A stretch of DNA of 64,000 nucleotides from Vibrio hyugaensis (GCF_002906655.1 NZ_CP025794.1:1860001-1924000), one strand, 5' to 3'. Counted from the first letter of the stretch, positions 37,144 through 47,145 are shown. The notes: generated by a model from the sequence alone, not told the origin. Numbers and translations: made by a program.

Positions 37144-37638
37144 ATGTGGAAAAAAATACTCGCTAGCTGTTTGCTGATGATTTCGTTTACCGCGCCTGTG
37201 ATGGCCAGTGACGAACCATTAAAGCTTGATTGGATAGATCTCGTCCCAGAAGCCGAACGCAAGATGTTCGATAGTATGGGGATGCCTGCCACAGACCACA
37301 GCGGTGGCGCAGCAATGCAATCTAAGGTAGGTAACGTGCGTCCAGAATTGAACGGAAGCACAGTCAAGATTCCTGGCTTTGTCATCCCATTAGAAGGCGA
37401 TGCCAATACCGTCACGGAGTTTTTGTTAGTGCCTTATTTTGGTGCTTGTATTCACGTGCCGCCACCGCCACCAAACCAAATCATCTATGTGAAGTTTCCT
37501 AAGGGAGCGCCAGTACAAGAGTTATGGGATGTGATTTATGTGGTGGGCAAATTGAAGACTGAGACCATCAACCACGAGCTCGCAGAAACCGCGTACGAGA
37601 TCGAAGGCACGAGTATTGAAGCCTACGACGATATGTAG
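37144..37638 (+). CDS. DUF3299 periplasmic protein (zinc-linked cluster)
   Basis: This 164-residue exported protein has the signal peptide MWKKILASCLLMISFTAPVM-A (1-21). The mature part shows the DUF3299 core: KIPGFVIPLEGDANTVTEFL, the motif LLVPYFGACIHVPPPPPNQI with a Cys-X-His pair, then VKFPKGAPVQELWDVIYVVG. The FGACIHVPPPP block is highly conserved in the family and could bind a metal; that is inference. It is the last of five genes under the Zur-type operator, before an intrinsic terminator. Confidence 0.88.
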   Translation: MWKKILASCLLMISFTAPVMASDEPLKLDWIDLVPEAERKMFDSMGMPATDHSGGAAMQSKVGNVRPELNGSTVKIPGFVIPLEGDANTVTEFLLVPYFGACIHVPPPPPNQIIYVKFPKGAPVQELWDVIYVVGKLKTETINHELAETAYEIEGTSIEAYDDM

Positions 37639-37655
37639 TTTGTTTTGATTTCACA

Positions 37656-37684
37656 CCAAGGCGTCAATTTGGCGCCTTTTTTAT
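37656..37684 (+). terminator. Intrinsic terminator of the zinc-linked operon
   Basis: AAGGCG pairs with CGCCTT around TCAATTTGG, followed by TTTTTTATG. It ends the operon 20 bases after the DUF3299 stop. Confidence 0.85.
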
Positions 37685-37693
37685 GCCTGTCAG

Positions 37694-37798
37694 TTAGACT
37701 ATATAGCGAGATAAATACGCTAATACACCAACATAAAGGACCAAAAGAAGCGCTATCGACAGGTGCTTTTTCAGTTTACTTGCGTCTGAATATTTCAT
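37694..37798 (-). CDS. Putative 34-residue single-pass membrane protein
   Basis: This is a very short frame on the minus strand. It starts MKYSDASKLKKHL, followed by a continuous hydrophobic helix SIALLLVLYVGVLAYL and ends SRYIV. The ATG at 37798 is preceded by GGAGGGG (Shine-Dalgarno, 3-base spacing after GGGG/CG) and the stop is at 37694-37696. A basic N-terminus before the helix predicts Nin-Cout topology. The upstream DNA is AT-rich with TGATAATGAG-type sequence. I do not recognise a family. It might be a real small membrane protein or a chance frame; the good ribosome site and helix tip me to real. Confidence 0.5.
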   Translation of the reverse strand: MKYSDASKLKKHLSIALLLVLYVGVLAYLSRYIV

Positions 37799-37953
37799 CG
37801 CCCCTCCAAAATAACGATAACAATTTTAACAACTCATTATCATTTTGAATAGCCTTTATTCTGTCAAAATCCGGACGTGCCTCTCTAGTCGCAAAAAGCA
37901 GAAAGGTGTAAATTTAAGCAAGCGTTAACCGCAAGCTCTTGGCAGGAAAATAA

Positions 37954-38859
37954 ATGGCAGAACCGACAAAGCAACCCGTTGTCATCGAACACGAATCGAA
38001 TACACAAAAACAAACACATCACGAGAAAAAGTCTGGCTATATCAAAGACAGCGCAAGTCGTGTTCAAAGCATTGCTCAGATCTATGGGCTCGATGCTTTG
38101 CTGCAAAACGAGCCTCCAGCAAAACCTGCATTGGAACGGGCACATTTACGCGAACAACGTCGCCAAGAGCAAAGACAAAAAAACCTCGAACAAATCCTTA
38201 AACTCGCGCACAGCTCATGCCGTGATGAAACCGCCGGAGAGCCTGATCAAGATTGGTTGTATCGATTTTTCGATATGGCGCAAGACATCCACAACAGCTC
38301 AATGCAAAAACTTTGGGCGCAAGTCATGAAGCGAGAAGTTACCAACCCTGGTTCGACTTCCATGAAAGCGTTAAAAGTGCTGAAAGACATGTCACCACGA
38401 GAGGCCCAAACCCTACAAAGAGCCGCGACGTTAGCATGCAGCTTTGGTGGAGATACCAGTAGAAAGTTACTGATTGGCTACAAAGCACATGGCGGAATGT
38501 TCAGCTTTGGTAAACGTGACACCACCAGCAATCTCAATATGGGGAGCTTCCAACTTCCCTATTCCAGCTTATTGGTGTTGATTGAATTGGGCTTACTTCA
38601 CAGTACAGAATTAGAGTCTGGAGAGATTGACATTGAGACACCATTGATGCTCAACTATCAAGGCAAGAATTTATCACTGCAAGTGAATACCAAAGGTGTA
38701 CGACTTTTGTATTACCGTTTTACACCGACGGGCAATGAGTTGTGTAAATTACTCGGAAACAAACCAAACAATCAATATTACGACCAAATGTTATCGCTTT
38801 TAAATCAGAAATTTAGCGTACATAGCGACACCAAAAGTCATGTTAATTACACCGTCTAA
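37954..38859 (+). CDS. Conserved hypothetical protein, TIGR03899-like
   Basis: This 301-residue protein has no signal peptide. The N-terminal 70 residues are charged and rich in Gln/His (KQPVVIEHESNTQKQTHHEK), then a helical region (about 85-150) with HSSMQKLWAQVMKREVTNPG-like text and MSPREAQTLQRAATLAC. The C-terminal half is mixed alpha/beta. I associate it with the TIGR03899 family, known mainly from Vibrionales and Alteromonadales and of unknown function. The block WAQVMKREVTNPGS..LKVLKDMSPREAQTL resembles the DUF2806 type seen in phage-defence-associated proteins, but I cannot confirm this. It is monocistronic, with structured DNA after its stop. Confidence 0.75.
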   Translation: MAEPTKQPVVIEHESNTQKQTHHEKKSGYIKDSASRVQSIAQIYGLDALLQNEPPAKPALERAHLREQRRQEQRQKNLEQILKLAHSSCRDETAGEPDQDWLYRFFDMAQDIHNSSMQKLWAQVMKREVTNPGSTSMKALKVLKDMSPREAQTLQRAATLACSFGGDTSRKLLIGYKAHGGMFSFGKRDTTSNLNMGSFQLPYSSLLVLIELGLLHSTELESGEIDIETPLMLNYQGKNLSLQVNTKGVRLLYYRFTPTGNELCKLLGNKPNNQYYDQMLSLLNQKFSVHSDTKSHVNYTV

Positions 38860-38871
38860 ACTATGTCAAAA

Positions 38872-38950
38872 GAGCTTTTGGCCACCTATGATCCAAAAGC
38901 TCCCTGAGCAGTACAATGACTTTTTGGTCATCGATGATCCAAATGCTTTT
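38872..38950. repeat. Two related dyad elements between the TIGR03899-like gene and cysC
   Basis: The first dyad is perfect: GAGCTTTTGG (38872-38881) with CCAAAAGCTC (38893-38902). The second (about 38920-38950) repeats the pattern with changes: CTTTTTGGTCATCGATGATCC followed by AAATGCTTTTTT. The two share (T)TTTGG-x-CA-x(3-4)-ATGATCCAAA. The second ends in a T-run and can terminate plus-strand transcription. The convergent cysC stop lies inside the run. Confidence 0.6.
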
Positions 38951-39568
38951 TTATCGGATCACTCCGCGCTGTTTGAGGTCAATTAAGCACAACTCGACAA
39001 GCTCTTCGACGCTCTTCTCACCCGCTGGCAAATCAATTTCTGGGTTTGCTGGCGCTTGATATTCCGAATCAATTCCCGTGAAGTTAGGAATTTCACCTGC
39101 ACGCGCTTTTTTGTATAAACCTTTAGGATCGCGACTTTCACACACATCAAGAGAAGCGTTGACAAACACCTCAATAAACTCGCCCTCAGGAACTAAATCA
39201 CGCACTAATTGGCGCTCAGCACGATGCGGCGAAATAAAAGCAGACAGGACGATCAATCCCGCATCAGCCATCAGCTTGGCAAGCTCACCAATGCGACGGA
39301 TGTTCTCTCTGCGATCTTGCTCAGAAAAACCTAAGTCACTGCATAGTCCATGACGAACGTTATCGCCATCCAACAGATAAGTGTGGTACCCAAGCTCAGC
39401 TAAGCGATTTTCCAATGCGCCTGCCACCGTCGATTTACCAGCACCAGATAATCCAGTAAACCAAAGTACCGCAGGCTTCTGTTTTTTTAATCCAGCACGA
39501 AACTGTTTATCAACCGAGTGCTGATGCCAAACGATGTTTTCATCTTTTACCGGAGTTTCGGCAGTCAT
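38951..39568 (-). CDS. cysC: Adenylyl-sulfate kinase
   Basis: CysC phosphorylates adenosine 5'-phosphosulfate to PAPS in assimilatory sulfate reduction. The 205-residue protein has the P-loop [20 protein letters not shown] (about 36-55). [20 protein letters not shown] follows, which contacts APS, as do [11 protein letters not shown] and [15 protein letters not shown]. It is the last gene of the cobA-cysD-cysN-transporter-cysC run, 24 bases after the transporter. Confidence 0.97.
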   Translation of the reverse strand: MTAETPVKDENIVWHQHSVDKQFRAGLKKQKPAVLWFTGLSGAGKSTVAGALENRLAELGYHTYLLDGDNVRHGLCSDLGFSEQDRRENIRRIGELAKLMADAGLIVLSAFISPHRAERQLVRDLVPEGEFIEVFVNASLDVCESRDPKGLYKKARAGEIPNFTGIDSEYQAPANPEIDLPAGEKSVEELVELCLIDLKQRGVIR

Positions 39569-39592
39569 AACGTATCCTTGTAAATTTACAGA

Positions 39593-41317
39593 TTAAAACG
39601 GAAAGAAGACCGGAATCAGCGTCAGTACTAACACTGAATACACGATGGAAATCGGCACGCCAATTCGCACATAATCGGTCAATTTGTAATTCCCTACGCT
39701 GTACACCAACAAATTGGTTTGGTATCCGTAAGGAGAAATAAAACTTGCGCTAGCACCAAATAACACCGCCATGATGAAAGGCATAGGGTCAACGCCATAA
39801 CCTACCGCCATGCTATAGCCAATAGGGAAAGACAGCGCCGCTGCCGCATTGTTGGTTACAAGCTCAGTCAATACTAAGGTCATGATGTAGGTTGCCACCA
39901 ACGCACCAAACACACCCCAACCATTGAACGCTTCAATAAACATGTCGCCCATTCGTACGGACAGTCCAGAGGAAATCATCAGTTGAGCGATAGATAACGC
40001 AGAACCAACAATCACCACAATATCGATTGGGAAACGACGACGCAGCTCAGAAAGCTGAATGACACCAAACGCGAGCAGAGCAATAAGATAAACCGCCAAA
40101 CCTTTAATAATTGGCACCAACTCCAATAGAGCAAAGGCAATCACAGCGGAAAAGCCAATAAGCACTAATGCCGATTTATTGGCATCCAAACGTGCGCTGG
40201 AATCCAAATCGTTAACCAGAACAAACTCTTTACGATGGGCTCGACGTTCAGTTTCAAAACGCTTTCCGGGCACCAAAACCAGCGTATCTCCTGCCGCTAA
40301 GGTAATGTTACCCAAACCACCTTCAAGTCGTTCATGACCACGGCGAATTGCCACGACTACAGCATCGAATCGGTCCCGAAATCGACTCTCTTTCAATGTT
40401 TTGTGACAGAACGTGGCTGAAGAGCTTACTACCACCTCGATAAAATTTTGGCCATTGAGGTGCTGATGACCAAAGAGCGTCAGTCCAGGGATCTCTTGCA
40501 ACGTAGCAACGCTTTCAACATCACCACAAAACAACAATCGGTCTTTTGCGTTGAGAACAAAATCAGGCCCAACTGACGGTACGGTCACGCCATCACGAAC
40601 GACTTCGGCAAGGAACAGCTTTCTTAATGCTCGTAAATTATTTTCCGTGATAGTGCGCCCAACCAAAGGTGAGCCCGGCTCAACTCGAGACTCTAAGAAA
40701 TAAGGTAAATCTTCTTGGCTTTGATCATCATAATTAGGCAACAAATAACTCAACGGGATCAAAATAAGCACGCCCCCAACCAGCACGGCTAAACCAATCA
40801 TGGTCGGTGTAAAAAAGTTGAGACTTGGTAAGCCCGCATCCTCAACAAAGCTGTTGATGATTAAGTTGGTAGAGGTTCCAATAAGCGTCAGTGTGCCACC
40901 AAAAATCGCGGCATAAGAAAGCGGGATCAATAGCTTAGAGGGTGCGTGCTGCTGATTACGTTTGATCGCACCAATTAACGACACCACAACCGCGGTATTA
41001 TTAGTAAAAGAAGAAAGCAGCGCGGTAGAAAAGCCTAATTTGGCAATCACGCTACCAAGATTGCCCTCTGAAATACTGCGACTTACCCAACTGATCAATA
41101 AGGTTTTTTCTAATGCGCTCGATGCGAGAATCAACAAGACCAGCGTCAGAAGAGAAGAGTTAGTAAAATTAGCCGCAATGGTATTGAGCTCCAACATGCC
41201 CGCCATAAACGCAATAAAGGCAGCGCCAGCAAACACATAACTTGGCTTCAGTTTGGTTACAAGTAAACAAGTGATAATGCCAAGCAATATCGCTAATACA
41301 AATCCTTGTTCCCACAT
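39593..41317 (-). CDS. SLC13-type anion permease with two TrkA-C (RCK_C) domains, probable sulfate transporter
   Basis: This 574-residue inner-membrane protein has about 11 membrane helices. The N-terminal half contains SSFTNNTAVVVSLIGAIKR and the SLC13 SNT motif in GTSTNLIINSF; the C-terminal half repeats TNNAAAALSFPIGYS. Between them (about 205-370) lie two TrkA-C domains (SPLVGRTITENNLRALRKLF and CHKTLKESRFRDRFDAVVVA) that may sense a ligand. Its place between cysN and cysC suggests it supplies sulfate, replacing or supplementing an ABC importer. Substrate is inferred from context. Confidence 0.9.
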   Translation of the reverse strand: MWEQGFVLAILLGIITCLLVTKLKPSYVFAGAAFIAFMAGMLELNTIAANFTNSSLLTLVLLILASSALEKTLLISWVSRSISEGNLGSVIAKLGFSTALLSSFTNNTAVVVSLIGAIKRNQQHAPSKLLIPLSYAAIFGGTLTLIGTSTNLIINSFVEDAGLPSLNFFTPTMIGLAVLVGGVLILIPLSYLLPNYDDQSQEDLPYFLESRVEPGSPLVGRTITENNLRALRKLFLAEVVRDGVTVPSVGPDFVLNAKDRLLFCGDVESVATLQEIPGLTLFGHQHLNGQNFIEVVVSSSATFCHKTLKESRFRDRFDAVVVAIRRGHERLEGGLGNITLAAGDTLVLVPGKRFETERRAHRKEFVLVNDLDSSARLDANKSALVLIGFSAVIAFALLELVPIIKGLAVYLIALLAFGVIQLSELRRRFPIDIVVIVGSALSIAQLMISSGLSVRMGDMFIEAFNGWGVFGALVATYIMTLVLTELVTNNAAAALSFPIGYSMAVGYGVDPMPFIMAVLFGASASFISPYGYQTNLLVYSVGNYKLTDYVRIGVPISIVYSVLVLTLIPVFFPF

Positions 41318-41432
41318 AGCCTTTCCTTACCAACAAGCCCGATTCGGGCATAACAACGACATGTGCATACTGGCTGCACAGAGTGACAAATGAGTCACAA
41401 GATAAAAAAGCAAAGCAAGCGAAAAAGAACGC

Positions 41433-41514
41433 CAGAATGCTTGGTTTCTTGGGCTTCCTAGCATTCTGTGTTCGGGGGGAAATCAGCCTGACTGCATTCG
41501 CAATTCGGTCAGGC
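41433..41514 (-). other. Structured spacer between cysN and the SLC13 gene
   Basis: Within the 209-base gap two inverted repeats stand out: GCCTGAC/GTCAGGC (41486-41514) and CAGAATGCT/AGCATTCTG (41433-41468). No T-run follows on the minus strand. They may attenuate or process the mRNA between cysDN and the downstream genes. Confidence 0.5.
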
Positions 41515-41526
41515 TCAATGAACTCA

Positions 41527-42957
41527 TTACTTCTTCAGTAACTGGCTCAGGTCTTTGGCTTCCCAATGTGGGAAGTGCTTACGAACCAGTGCATTTAGCT
41601 CAAGTTCAAACGCAGAGACATCGGTTAAGTCTCGCTCAACTGCCGCGAGACTCTCTTTCACCATACCAGCACCAACGGTAACGTTAGTCAGACGGTCGAT
41701 GATGATGAAGCCACCGGTATCAGCACATTCTTGATAGTTATCAATCGCAACGGATTCGTTGAGTGACCACTCACACAAGCCAATACCATTGAGAGGTAAC
41801 TCTGGTGCGCTATGAGTTGAAAGGTTGTTAATATCGTATTGGTGGCGAATCGCCTCAACGTGACCAACGGTCTTCTTACCGGCAATCTTAATGTCGTAGT
41901 CACGACCCGGTTGCAGAGGTTGCTCTGTCATCCATACCACATCAGCAAGTAAGTGGTTTGTCGATTCCACTTGCGCGCTTTCCAGCACAATCAAATCGCC
42001 ACGACTGATATCAATCTCATCGTTGAGCGTTAGAGTTACCGCTAAACCAGCCTGCGCCTCTTGTACATCACCATCAAAAGTCACAATACGTTCAACGGTC
42101 GATGTTTTCCCAGACGGCAGTGCTTTAATGGCATCACCAACTTTCACCGAGCCAGATGAAATCGTGCCAGCGAAGCCACGGAAGTCGAGATTAGGGCGAT
42201 TCACATACTGGACAGGAAAACGGAAATCACCTGCGCCTTTCTCTTGGTCAACATCCACATTCTCAAGCAACTCAAGTAGCGACGGGCCTTCAAACCAACT
42301 CAGGTTCTGACCTTTGTCTACCACGTTATCGCCTTCCAATGCGGAGATTGGAATGATTTGAATGTCCGTTTCACCTTCAAGGTTCTCAGAAAACTCTAAG
42401 TACTCGTCGCGAATTTCTTCAAAACGTTCTTGTGAGTAATCCACCAAATCCATCTTGTTGATCGCAACAATAAAGTGCTTCAAACCCAATAGATTAGAAA
42501 TGAATGAGTGACGACGAGTCTGATCTAATACACCTTTACGCGCATCAACCAAGATCACGGCAAGATCACAGGTCGATGCACCAGTTGCCATGTTACGCGT
42601 GTATTGCTCGTGTCCCGGCGTATCTGCAATGATGAACTTACGCTTCTGAGTCGAGAAGTAACGGTAAGCGACATCAATGGTGATACCCTGTTCACGCTCA
42701 GCTTGCAGTCCATCAACTAGTAATGCCAAATCAGGCTTCTCACCTGTCGTACCCACTCGTTGGCTGTCTGAGTGAACCGCTGCTAATTGATCTTCATAAA
42801 TTTGTTTTGAGTCATGGAGCAAACGTCCAATCAACGTACTTTTACCATCATCTACCGAGCCACAAGTCAGGAATCTAAGCAGAGACTTGTACTGGTGTTG
42901 TGTTAAATAGCCTTCAATTCCAAGCTCGGCTAATTGAGCTTCAACTGCACTGTTCAT
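41527..42957 (-). CDS. cysN: Sulfate adenylyltransferase subunit 1 (GTPase)
   Basis: CysN is the EF-Tu-like GTPase subunit of ATP sulfurylase, which couples GTP hydrolysis to APS formation with CysD. The 476-residue protein has G1 [16 protein letters not shown] (about 32-47), G3 [11 protein letters not shown] (about 111-121), G4 NKMDLVD (about 168-174), and two C-terminal beta-barrel domains with [19 protein letters not shown]. It lies 18 bases downstream of cysD. Confidence 0.97.
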   Translation of the reverse strand: MNSAVEAQLAELGIEGYLTQHQYKSLLRFLTCGSVDDGKSTLIGRLLHDSKQIYEDQLAAVHSDSQRVGTTGEKPDLALLVDGLQAEREQGITIDVAYRYFSTQKRKFIIADTPGHEQYTRNMATGASTCDLAVILVDARKGVLDQTRRHSFISNLLGLKHFIVAINKMDLVDYSQERFEEIRDEYLEFSENLEGETDIQIIPISALEGDNVVDKGQNLSWFEGPSLLELLENVDVDQEKGAGDFRFPVQYVNRPNLDFRGFAGTISSGSVKVGDAIKALPSGKTSTVERIVTFDGDVQEAQAGLAVTLTLNDEIDISRGDLIVLESAQVESTNHLLADVVWMTEQPLQPGRDYDIKIAGKKTVGHVEAIRHQYDINNLSTHSAPELPLNGIGLCEWSLNESVAIDNYQECADTGGFIIIDRLTNVTVGAGMVKESLAAVERDLTDVSAFELELNALVRKHFPHWEAKDLSQLLKK

Positions 42958-42975
42958 TATCTTTCCTTAGATCCT

Positions 42976-43884
42976 TTAGAAGTAACCCTGGCGTTTCTTA
43001 AGTTCCATCGATCCAGACTGATCGTGGTCGATCGCTCGCCCTTGACGTTCACTTGAGGTTGCCACCAACATCTCTTCAATAATGCCCGTCAGCGTATTTG
43101 CCTCAGATTCAATGGCCCCCGTCAGTGGGTAACAGCCAAGCGTACGGAAACGAACACTCTTCTCTTCAATCACTTCACCAGGTTGAAGCTCCATACGTTC
43201 ATCGTCCACCATGATCAACATGCCATCACGTTCAACAACTGGACGCTTGTCAGCAAGGTAAAGTGGGACAATCTCAATGTTCTCTAGATAGATGTATTGC
43301 CAGATATCTAGCTCAGTCCAGTTTGAAAGCGGGAATACGCGAATACTTTCCCCTTTGTTCACCTGACCGTTGTATGTCTTCCAAAGTTCAGGACGCTGGT
43401 TTTTAGGATCCCAGGTATGGTTCTTATCGCGGAAAGAATAAACACGCTCTTTAGCACGAGATTTTTCTTCATCACGACGTGCTCCACCGAATGCCGCATC
43501 AAAACCGTACTTATTCAGAGCTTGCTTAAGACCTTGAGTTTTCATGATATCTGTATGCTTAGAAGACCCGTGTACAAAAGGGCTACACCCCATTGCAAGA
43601 CCTTCTGGGTTCTTATGAACCAAAAGCTCGAAGCCATATTTCTCTGCGGTACGATCACGAAACTCAATCATCTCGCGGAACTTCCAATCCGTGTCTACGT
43701 GCAGTAAAGGGAATGGAATTTTGCCCGGATAAAAGGCTTTGCGTGCAAGATGCAGCATGACTGAGGAGTCTTTACCAATCGAATACATCATGACTGGGTT
43801 ATCAAACTCAGCAGCAACTTCACGGATAATATGAATACTTTCCGCTTCGAGTTGTTTAAGGTGAGTTAAACGTTGTTGGTCCAT
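42976..43884 (-). CDS. cysD: Sulfate adenylyltransferase subunit 2
   Basis: CysD is the catalytic ATP sulfurylase subunit that forms APS from ATP and sulfate. The 302-residue PAPS-reductase-like protein has the pyrophosphate-binding loop [20 protein letters not shown] (PP-loop, about 35-54), [16 protein letters not shown] and [16 protein letters not shown]. The C-terminus LKKRQGYF is the CysD-type ending. It follows cobA after about 59 bases and precedes cysN. Confidence 0.97.
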   Translation of the reverse strand: MDQQRLTHLKQLEAESIHIIREVAAEFDNPVMMYSIGKDSSVMLHLARKAFYPGKIPFPLLHVDTDWKFREMIEFRDRTAEKYGFELLVHKNPEGLAMGCSPFVHGSSKHTDIMKTQGLKQALNKYGFDAAFGGARRDEEKSRAKERVYSFRDKNHTWDPKNQRPELWKTYNGQVNKGESIRVFPLSNWTELDIWQYIYLENIEIVPLYLADKRPVVERDGMLIMVDDERMELQPGEVIEEKSVRFRTLGCYPLTGAIESEANTLTGIIEEMLVATSSERQGRAIDHDQSGSMELKKRQGYF

Positions 43885-43943
43885 GTTTAGTATTTCCTTT
43901 TTAAGCTTGAAGGCTCATTACGTCCCTAATCTTTGGTCTGAAA

Positions 43944-44834
43944 TTATATGGATCTGGCAATAGCACTTTTGTTGATTTCAGTACTAGACAAAAACCAGTC
44001 CAACTTTTGAGACAGACGCACAACTTCACCGACAACGATCAAAGAAGGAGCCTGAGCTTTTTTAGATAATTCAGATAGTTGGGATAAATCTCCCGAGAAA
44101 ACTTTTTGTTGAATTTGAGTGCCACGTTCAATGATGGCGATAGGTGTTGAGGCCGCCCTACCATGTTTGATGAGCTGATTCTGAATATAGTGTGATTTCA
44201 TCAAACCCATGTAGATCACTAAAGTTTGATTACCGCGTGCAAGTGTCGACCAATCCATATCGTCGCTTTCTTCTTTGAGATGACCGGTAACAAATAAGGC
44301 CGATTGCGCGTAATCACGATGAGTCAATGGAATCCCTGCATAAGCCGTCGCACCCGCAGCAGCTGTAATACCTGGCACAACTTGAAAACGCACGCCCGCA
44401 TCAGCCAAGACTTCTAACTCTTCGCCACCACGCCCAAACACAAATGGATCGCCACCTTTAATGCGCACTACTTTGTAACCTTGCTTAGCAAAATCCACCA
44501 ACAGTTGATTGGTCTTCTCTTGCGGCACGCTGTGATGACCTGCACGTTTACCCACGCAAACCAAAATGGTTTCGCTTGGAATTAACGCCATGATCTCGTC
44601 AGAAACCAGATAATCGTAAAGTATGACGTCAGCTTGTTGCAGGCAGTTAAGTGCTTTTAACGTCAATAGTTCAGGGTCACCCGGACCTGCACCTACAAGG
44701 GCGACTTCACCAGATTGAAGAGATTGTTTGCTGAAACGCGGAAGATCGGCAGCTTGGTTATCCGAAACCAGCCGAGGCCTATTGATTGGGAAAGTCGTTA
44801 CTGAATCTTTAACTGCCATGTGCTTGCTCATCAT
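43944..44834 (-). CDS. cobA: Uroporphyrinogen-III C-methyltransferase
   Basis: This SAM-dependent enzyme methylates uroporphyrinogen III to precorrin-2, the precursor of siroheme needed by sulfite reductase. It has 296 residues. The tetrapyrrole methylase core includes [59 protein letters not shown] and [20 protein letters not shown]. It lacks the N-terminal CysG dehydrogenase/ferrochelatase domain, so precorrin-2 is completed by another gene. It heads the cys gene run on the minus strand and is divergent from cpdB across 260 bases. Confidence 0.93.
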   Translation of the reverse strand: MMSKHMAVKDSVTTFPINRPRLVSDNQAADLPRFSKQSLQSGEVALVGAGPGDPELLTLKALNCLQQADVILYDYLVSDEIMALIPSETILVCVGKRAGHHSVPQEKTNQLLVDFAKQGYKVVRIKGGDPFVFGRGGEELEVLADAGVRFQVVPGITAAAGATAYAGIPLTHRDYAQSALFVTGHLKEESDDMDWSTLARGNQTLVIYMGLMKSHYIQNQLIKHGRAASTPIAIIERGTQIQQKVFSGDLSQLSELSKKAQAPSLIVVGEVVRLSQKLDWFLSSTEINKSAIARSI

Positions 44835-45094
44835 CCATTGATATCGTTATGCAAGGCATTATGGCGGTGGGTTTATATTACCGGAAATTCTAAAATTTCA
44901 TTTTTTATTCAAAAAACTGCTAAGAAGCTTTTGTTAGGTCTCATTCAAAATGGTGAAAAAGACATCAATTTTACACATTCCTCCGCATTTAATTGCCTAA
45001 TGTTCACAGTTTTCTGCATCTTAGCCTGAGCTTGCACTAATATTTGTTACATTACGCTGTACGATCCCTCTATCCCATTTAATTGGAGCACCTC

Positions 45095-47059
45095 ATGAAA
45101 ATGGCAGTTAATCCCGTATCCGTCGCAGTTTTGAGCGGTATGTTGACGCTTGCAGGCCCAGCAATGGCCGATACCATCAAGCTTCGAATCATCGAAACCA
45201 CCGATATTCACACCAATGTGATGGATTATGATTACTACAAAGACCAACCTTCACAACAAATTGGTTTAAGCCGCGCTGCAACACTGGTTAAACAAGCTCG
45301 TGAAGAAGCAGTGAACAGTGTTTTAGTCGACAATGGCGACTTGATTCAAGGTAGCCCAATGGGCGATTACATGGCAGCGAAAGGGATTAAGACTGGCGAA
45401 GTTCACCCTGTTTACAAAGCAATGAACCAACTCAACTACGATGTGGGTAATATTGGTAACCATGAATTCAATTACGGTCTCGACTTCCTGAAGAAAACAA
45501 TTGATGGTGCGAACTTCCCTTATATTAGTGCGAATGTTTTCGACAAAAAGACTGGCGAGCACTACTTCAAACCTTATCTAATCAAAACGCACACGTTCAA
45601 AGATACCGACGGTCAAAGCCATGAAATCAAAGTGGGTTACATTGGCTTCGTACCACCACAAATCATGGTATGGGACAAAAATAACCTAGAAGGCAAAGTC
45701 TTTGCAAAAGACATCACGGAGACAGCGAAAAAGCTGGTCCCTGAGATGAAAAAAGCAGGCGCGGACGTGATTGTTGCTATACCTCACTCTGGCATTTCCA
45801 CTGACCCATACAAGTTAGGCGCAGAAAACTCAGTCTACTACTTAACGGAAGTAGAAGGCATCGATGCGATTGCGTTTGGTCACTCTCACGCGGTATTCCC
45901 AGGTAGAGACTTTGCCAACCTACAAGGTGTCGACAACGCAAAAGGTACTATCAATGGCGTAACGGCTGTGATGCCGGGTCGCTGGGGTAGCCACGTTGGC
46001 GTAATGGACTTAATGCTGAAAGAGAAAGACGGCAAGTGGCAGGTCGTAGAGGGTCAATCAGAAGCTCGTCCTATCTTTGACAAAGCAAACAAGAAGTCTC
46101 TGGCTAAAGCGGATAAAGGCATTGTGGATGCCTTGGTAGAGGACCACAAAGGCACGCGTGAGTTTGTTAACCAACCAATTGGTAAAGCAAATGACGTGAT
46201 GTACAGCTTCCTAGCACTTGTGCAAGATGACCCAACGATTCAAATCGTCAACCTAGCGCAGAAAGATTACGTGGAACGCTTTATCCAAGGCGACCCTGAC
46301 CTTGCAGATGTCCCTGTATTGAGCGCGGCTGCACCGTTTAAAGTGGGTGGACGTAAAGACGATCCAAACGGCTTCACTGAAGTTGAATCAGGTCAGCTAA
46401 CCTTCCGTAATGCAGCTGATCTTTACCTATACCCGAACACCTTAGTAGCAATGAAGGTAAAAGGTAAAGAAGTCCACGAATGGCTAGAATGCAGCGCAGG
46501 CCAGTTCAACCACATTGATGTAAACAGCACGAAGCCTCAGTCTTTGATTAACTGGGATAGCTTCCGTACGTATAACTTCGATGTAATTGATGGTGTAAGC
46601 TACCAAATCGATGTAACTCAACCACCTAAATACGACGCAGACTGTAAAGTGATTAACCCAGATTCACAGCGTATCTTGAATCTCACTTATAACGGAAAGC
46701 CGGTCGATCCGAAGCAAGATTTCATCATCGCGACTAACAACTACCGCGCTTACAGCGCCACGTTCCCAGGTACGGGGCCTGGCTTTATCGCATTCGATTC
46801 TCCAGACGAGAACCGTTCTGTGGTTGCCGCTTACATATCTCGCGTAAGTGAAGCGCAAGGCGAAGTAACCCCAAGCGCAGACAACAACTGGTCTTTCGCT
46901 CCAATCAAGTCAGACAACAAACTCGATGTTCGCTTTGAAACGTCACCAAGTGACAAAGCTGCGCAATTCATCAAAGAAAAAGGACAATACCCGATGAAAC
47001 GTGTAGCAACTGACGAGGTAGGTTTTGCGATTTACCAAATCGACTTAAACCAAAAATAA
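45095..47059 (+). CDS. cpdB: 2',3'-cyclic-nucleotide 2'-phosphodiesterase / 3'-nucleotidase, periplasmic
   Basis: CpdB dephosphorylates 2',3'-cyclic nucleotides and 3'-nucleotides in the periplasm, letting the cell salvage nucleosides and phosphate. I use the ATG at 45095 (TTGGAG upstream), 654 residues; the longer TTG start spoils the signal peptide (ends GPAMA, about residue 25). The metallophosphatase domain shows [49 protein letters not shown] and [12 protein letters not shown]-terminal 5'-nucleotidase domain follows (about 370-640). A terminator lies after the stop. Confidence 0.96.
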   Translation: MKMAVNPVSVAVLSGMLTLAGPAMADTIKLRIIETTDIHTNVMDYDYYKDQPSQQIGLSRAATLVKQAREEAVNSVLVDNGDLIQGSPMGDYMAAKGIKTGEVHPVYKAMNQLNYDVGNIGNHEFNYGLDFLKKTIDGANFPYISANVFDKKTGEHYFKPYLIKTHTFKDTDGQSHEIKVGYIGFVPPQIMVWDKNNLEGKVFAKDITETAKKLVPEMKKAGADVIVAIPHSGISTDPYKLGAENSVYYLTEVEGIDAIAFGHSHAVFPGRDFANLQGVDNAKGTINGVTAVMPGRWGSHVGVMDLMLKEKDGKWQVVEGQSEARPIFDKANKKSLAKADKGIVDALVEDHKGTREFVNQPIGKANDVMYSFLALVQDDPTIQIVNLAQKDYVERFIQGDPDLADVPVLSAAAPFKVGGRKDDPNGFTEVESGQLTFRNAADLYLYPNTLVAMKVKGKEVHEWLECSAGQFNHIDVNSTKPQSLINWDSFRTYNFDVIDGVSYQIDVTQPPKYDADCKVINPDSQRILNLTYNGKPVDPKQDFIIATNNYRAYSATFPGTGPGFIAFDSPDENRSVVAAYISRVSEAQGEVTPSADNNWSFAPIKSDNKLDVRFETSPSDKAAQFIKEKGQYPMKRVATDEVGFAIYQIDLNQK

Positions 47060-47078
47060 GTCTTATTTGGCAATGATG

Positions 47079-47108
47079 TTAAGCGGCTCTTGTGAGCCGC
47101 TTTTTTGT
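47079..47108 (+). terminator. Intrinsic terminator after cpdB
   Basis: AAGCGGCTC pairs with GAGCCGCTT around TTGT, followed by TTTTTG. Confidence 0.92.
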
Positions 47109-47145
47109 TCCGCTAGAATATAGAAAACCGCTTCTGAGTCATCAC

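Larger units (their letters stand above)
37639..37953. other. Intergenic region between DUF3299 and TIGR03899-like genes
   Basis: This 315-bp stretch contains the operon terminator (37656-37684), the putative 34-residue gene on the minus strand and, at about 37810-37850, AT-rich DNA with ATTATCATTTTG and GATAACAATTTTAAC that could include a Fur-type half site. No other gene is seen. Confidence 0.5.

Noticed and set aside
37645..37848. 67-codon plus-strand frame after the DUF3299 gene
   Set aside because: It runs through the operon terminator and lacks a ribosome site; the minus-strand 34-codon frame in the same place is more gene-like.
37810..37855. Fur box upstream of the small membrane frame
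   Set aside because: Only a half-site resemblance (TGATAATGAG); the symmetrical partner is missing, so it is mentioned but not called.
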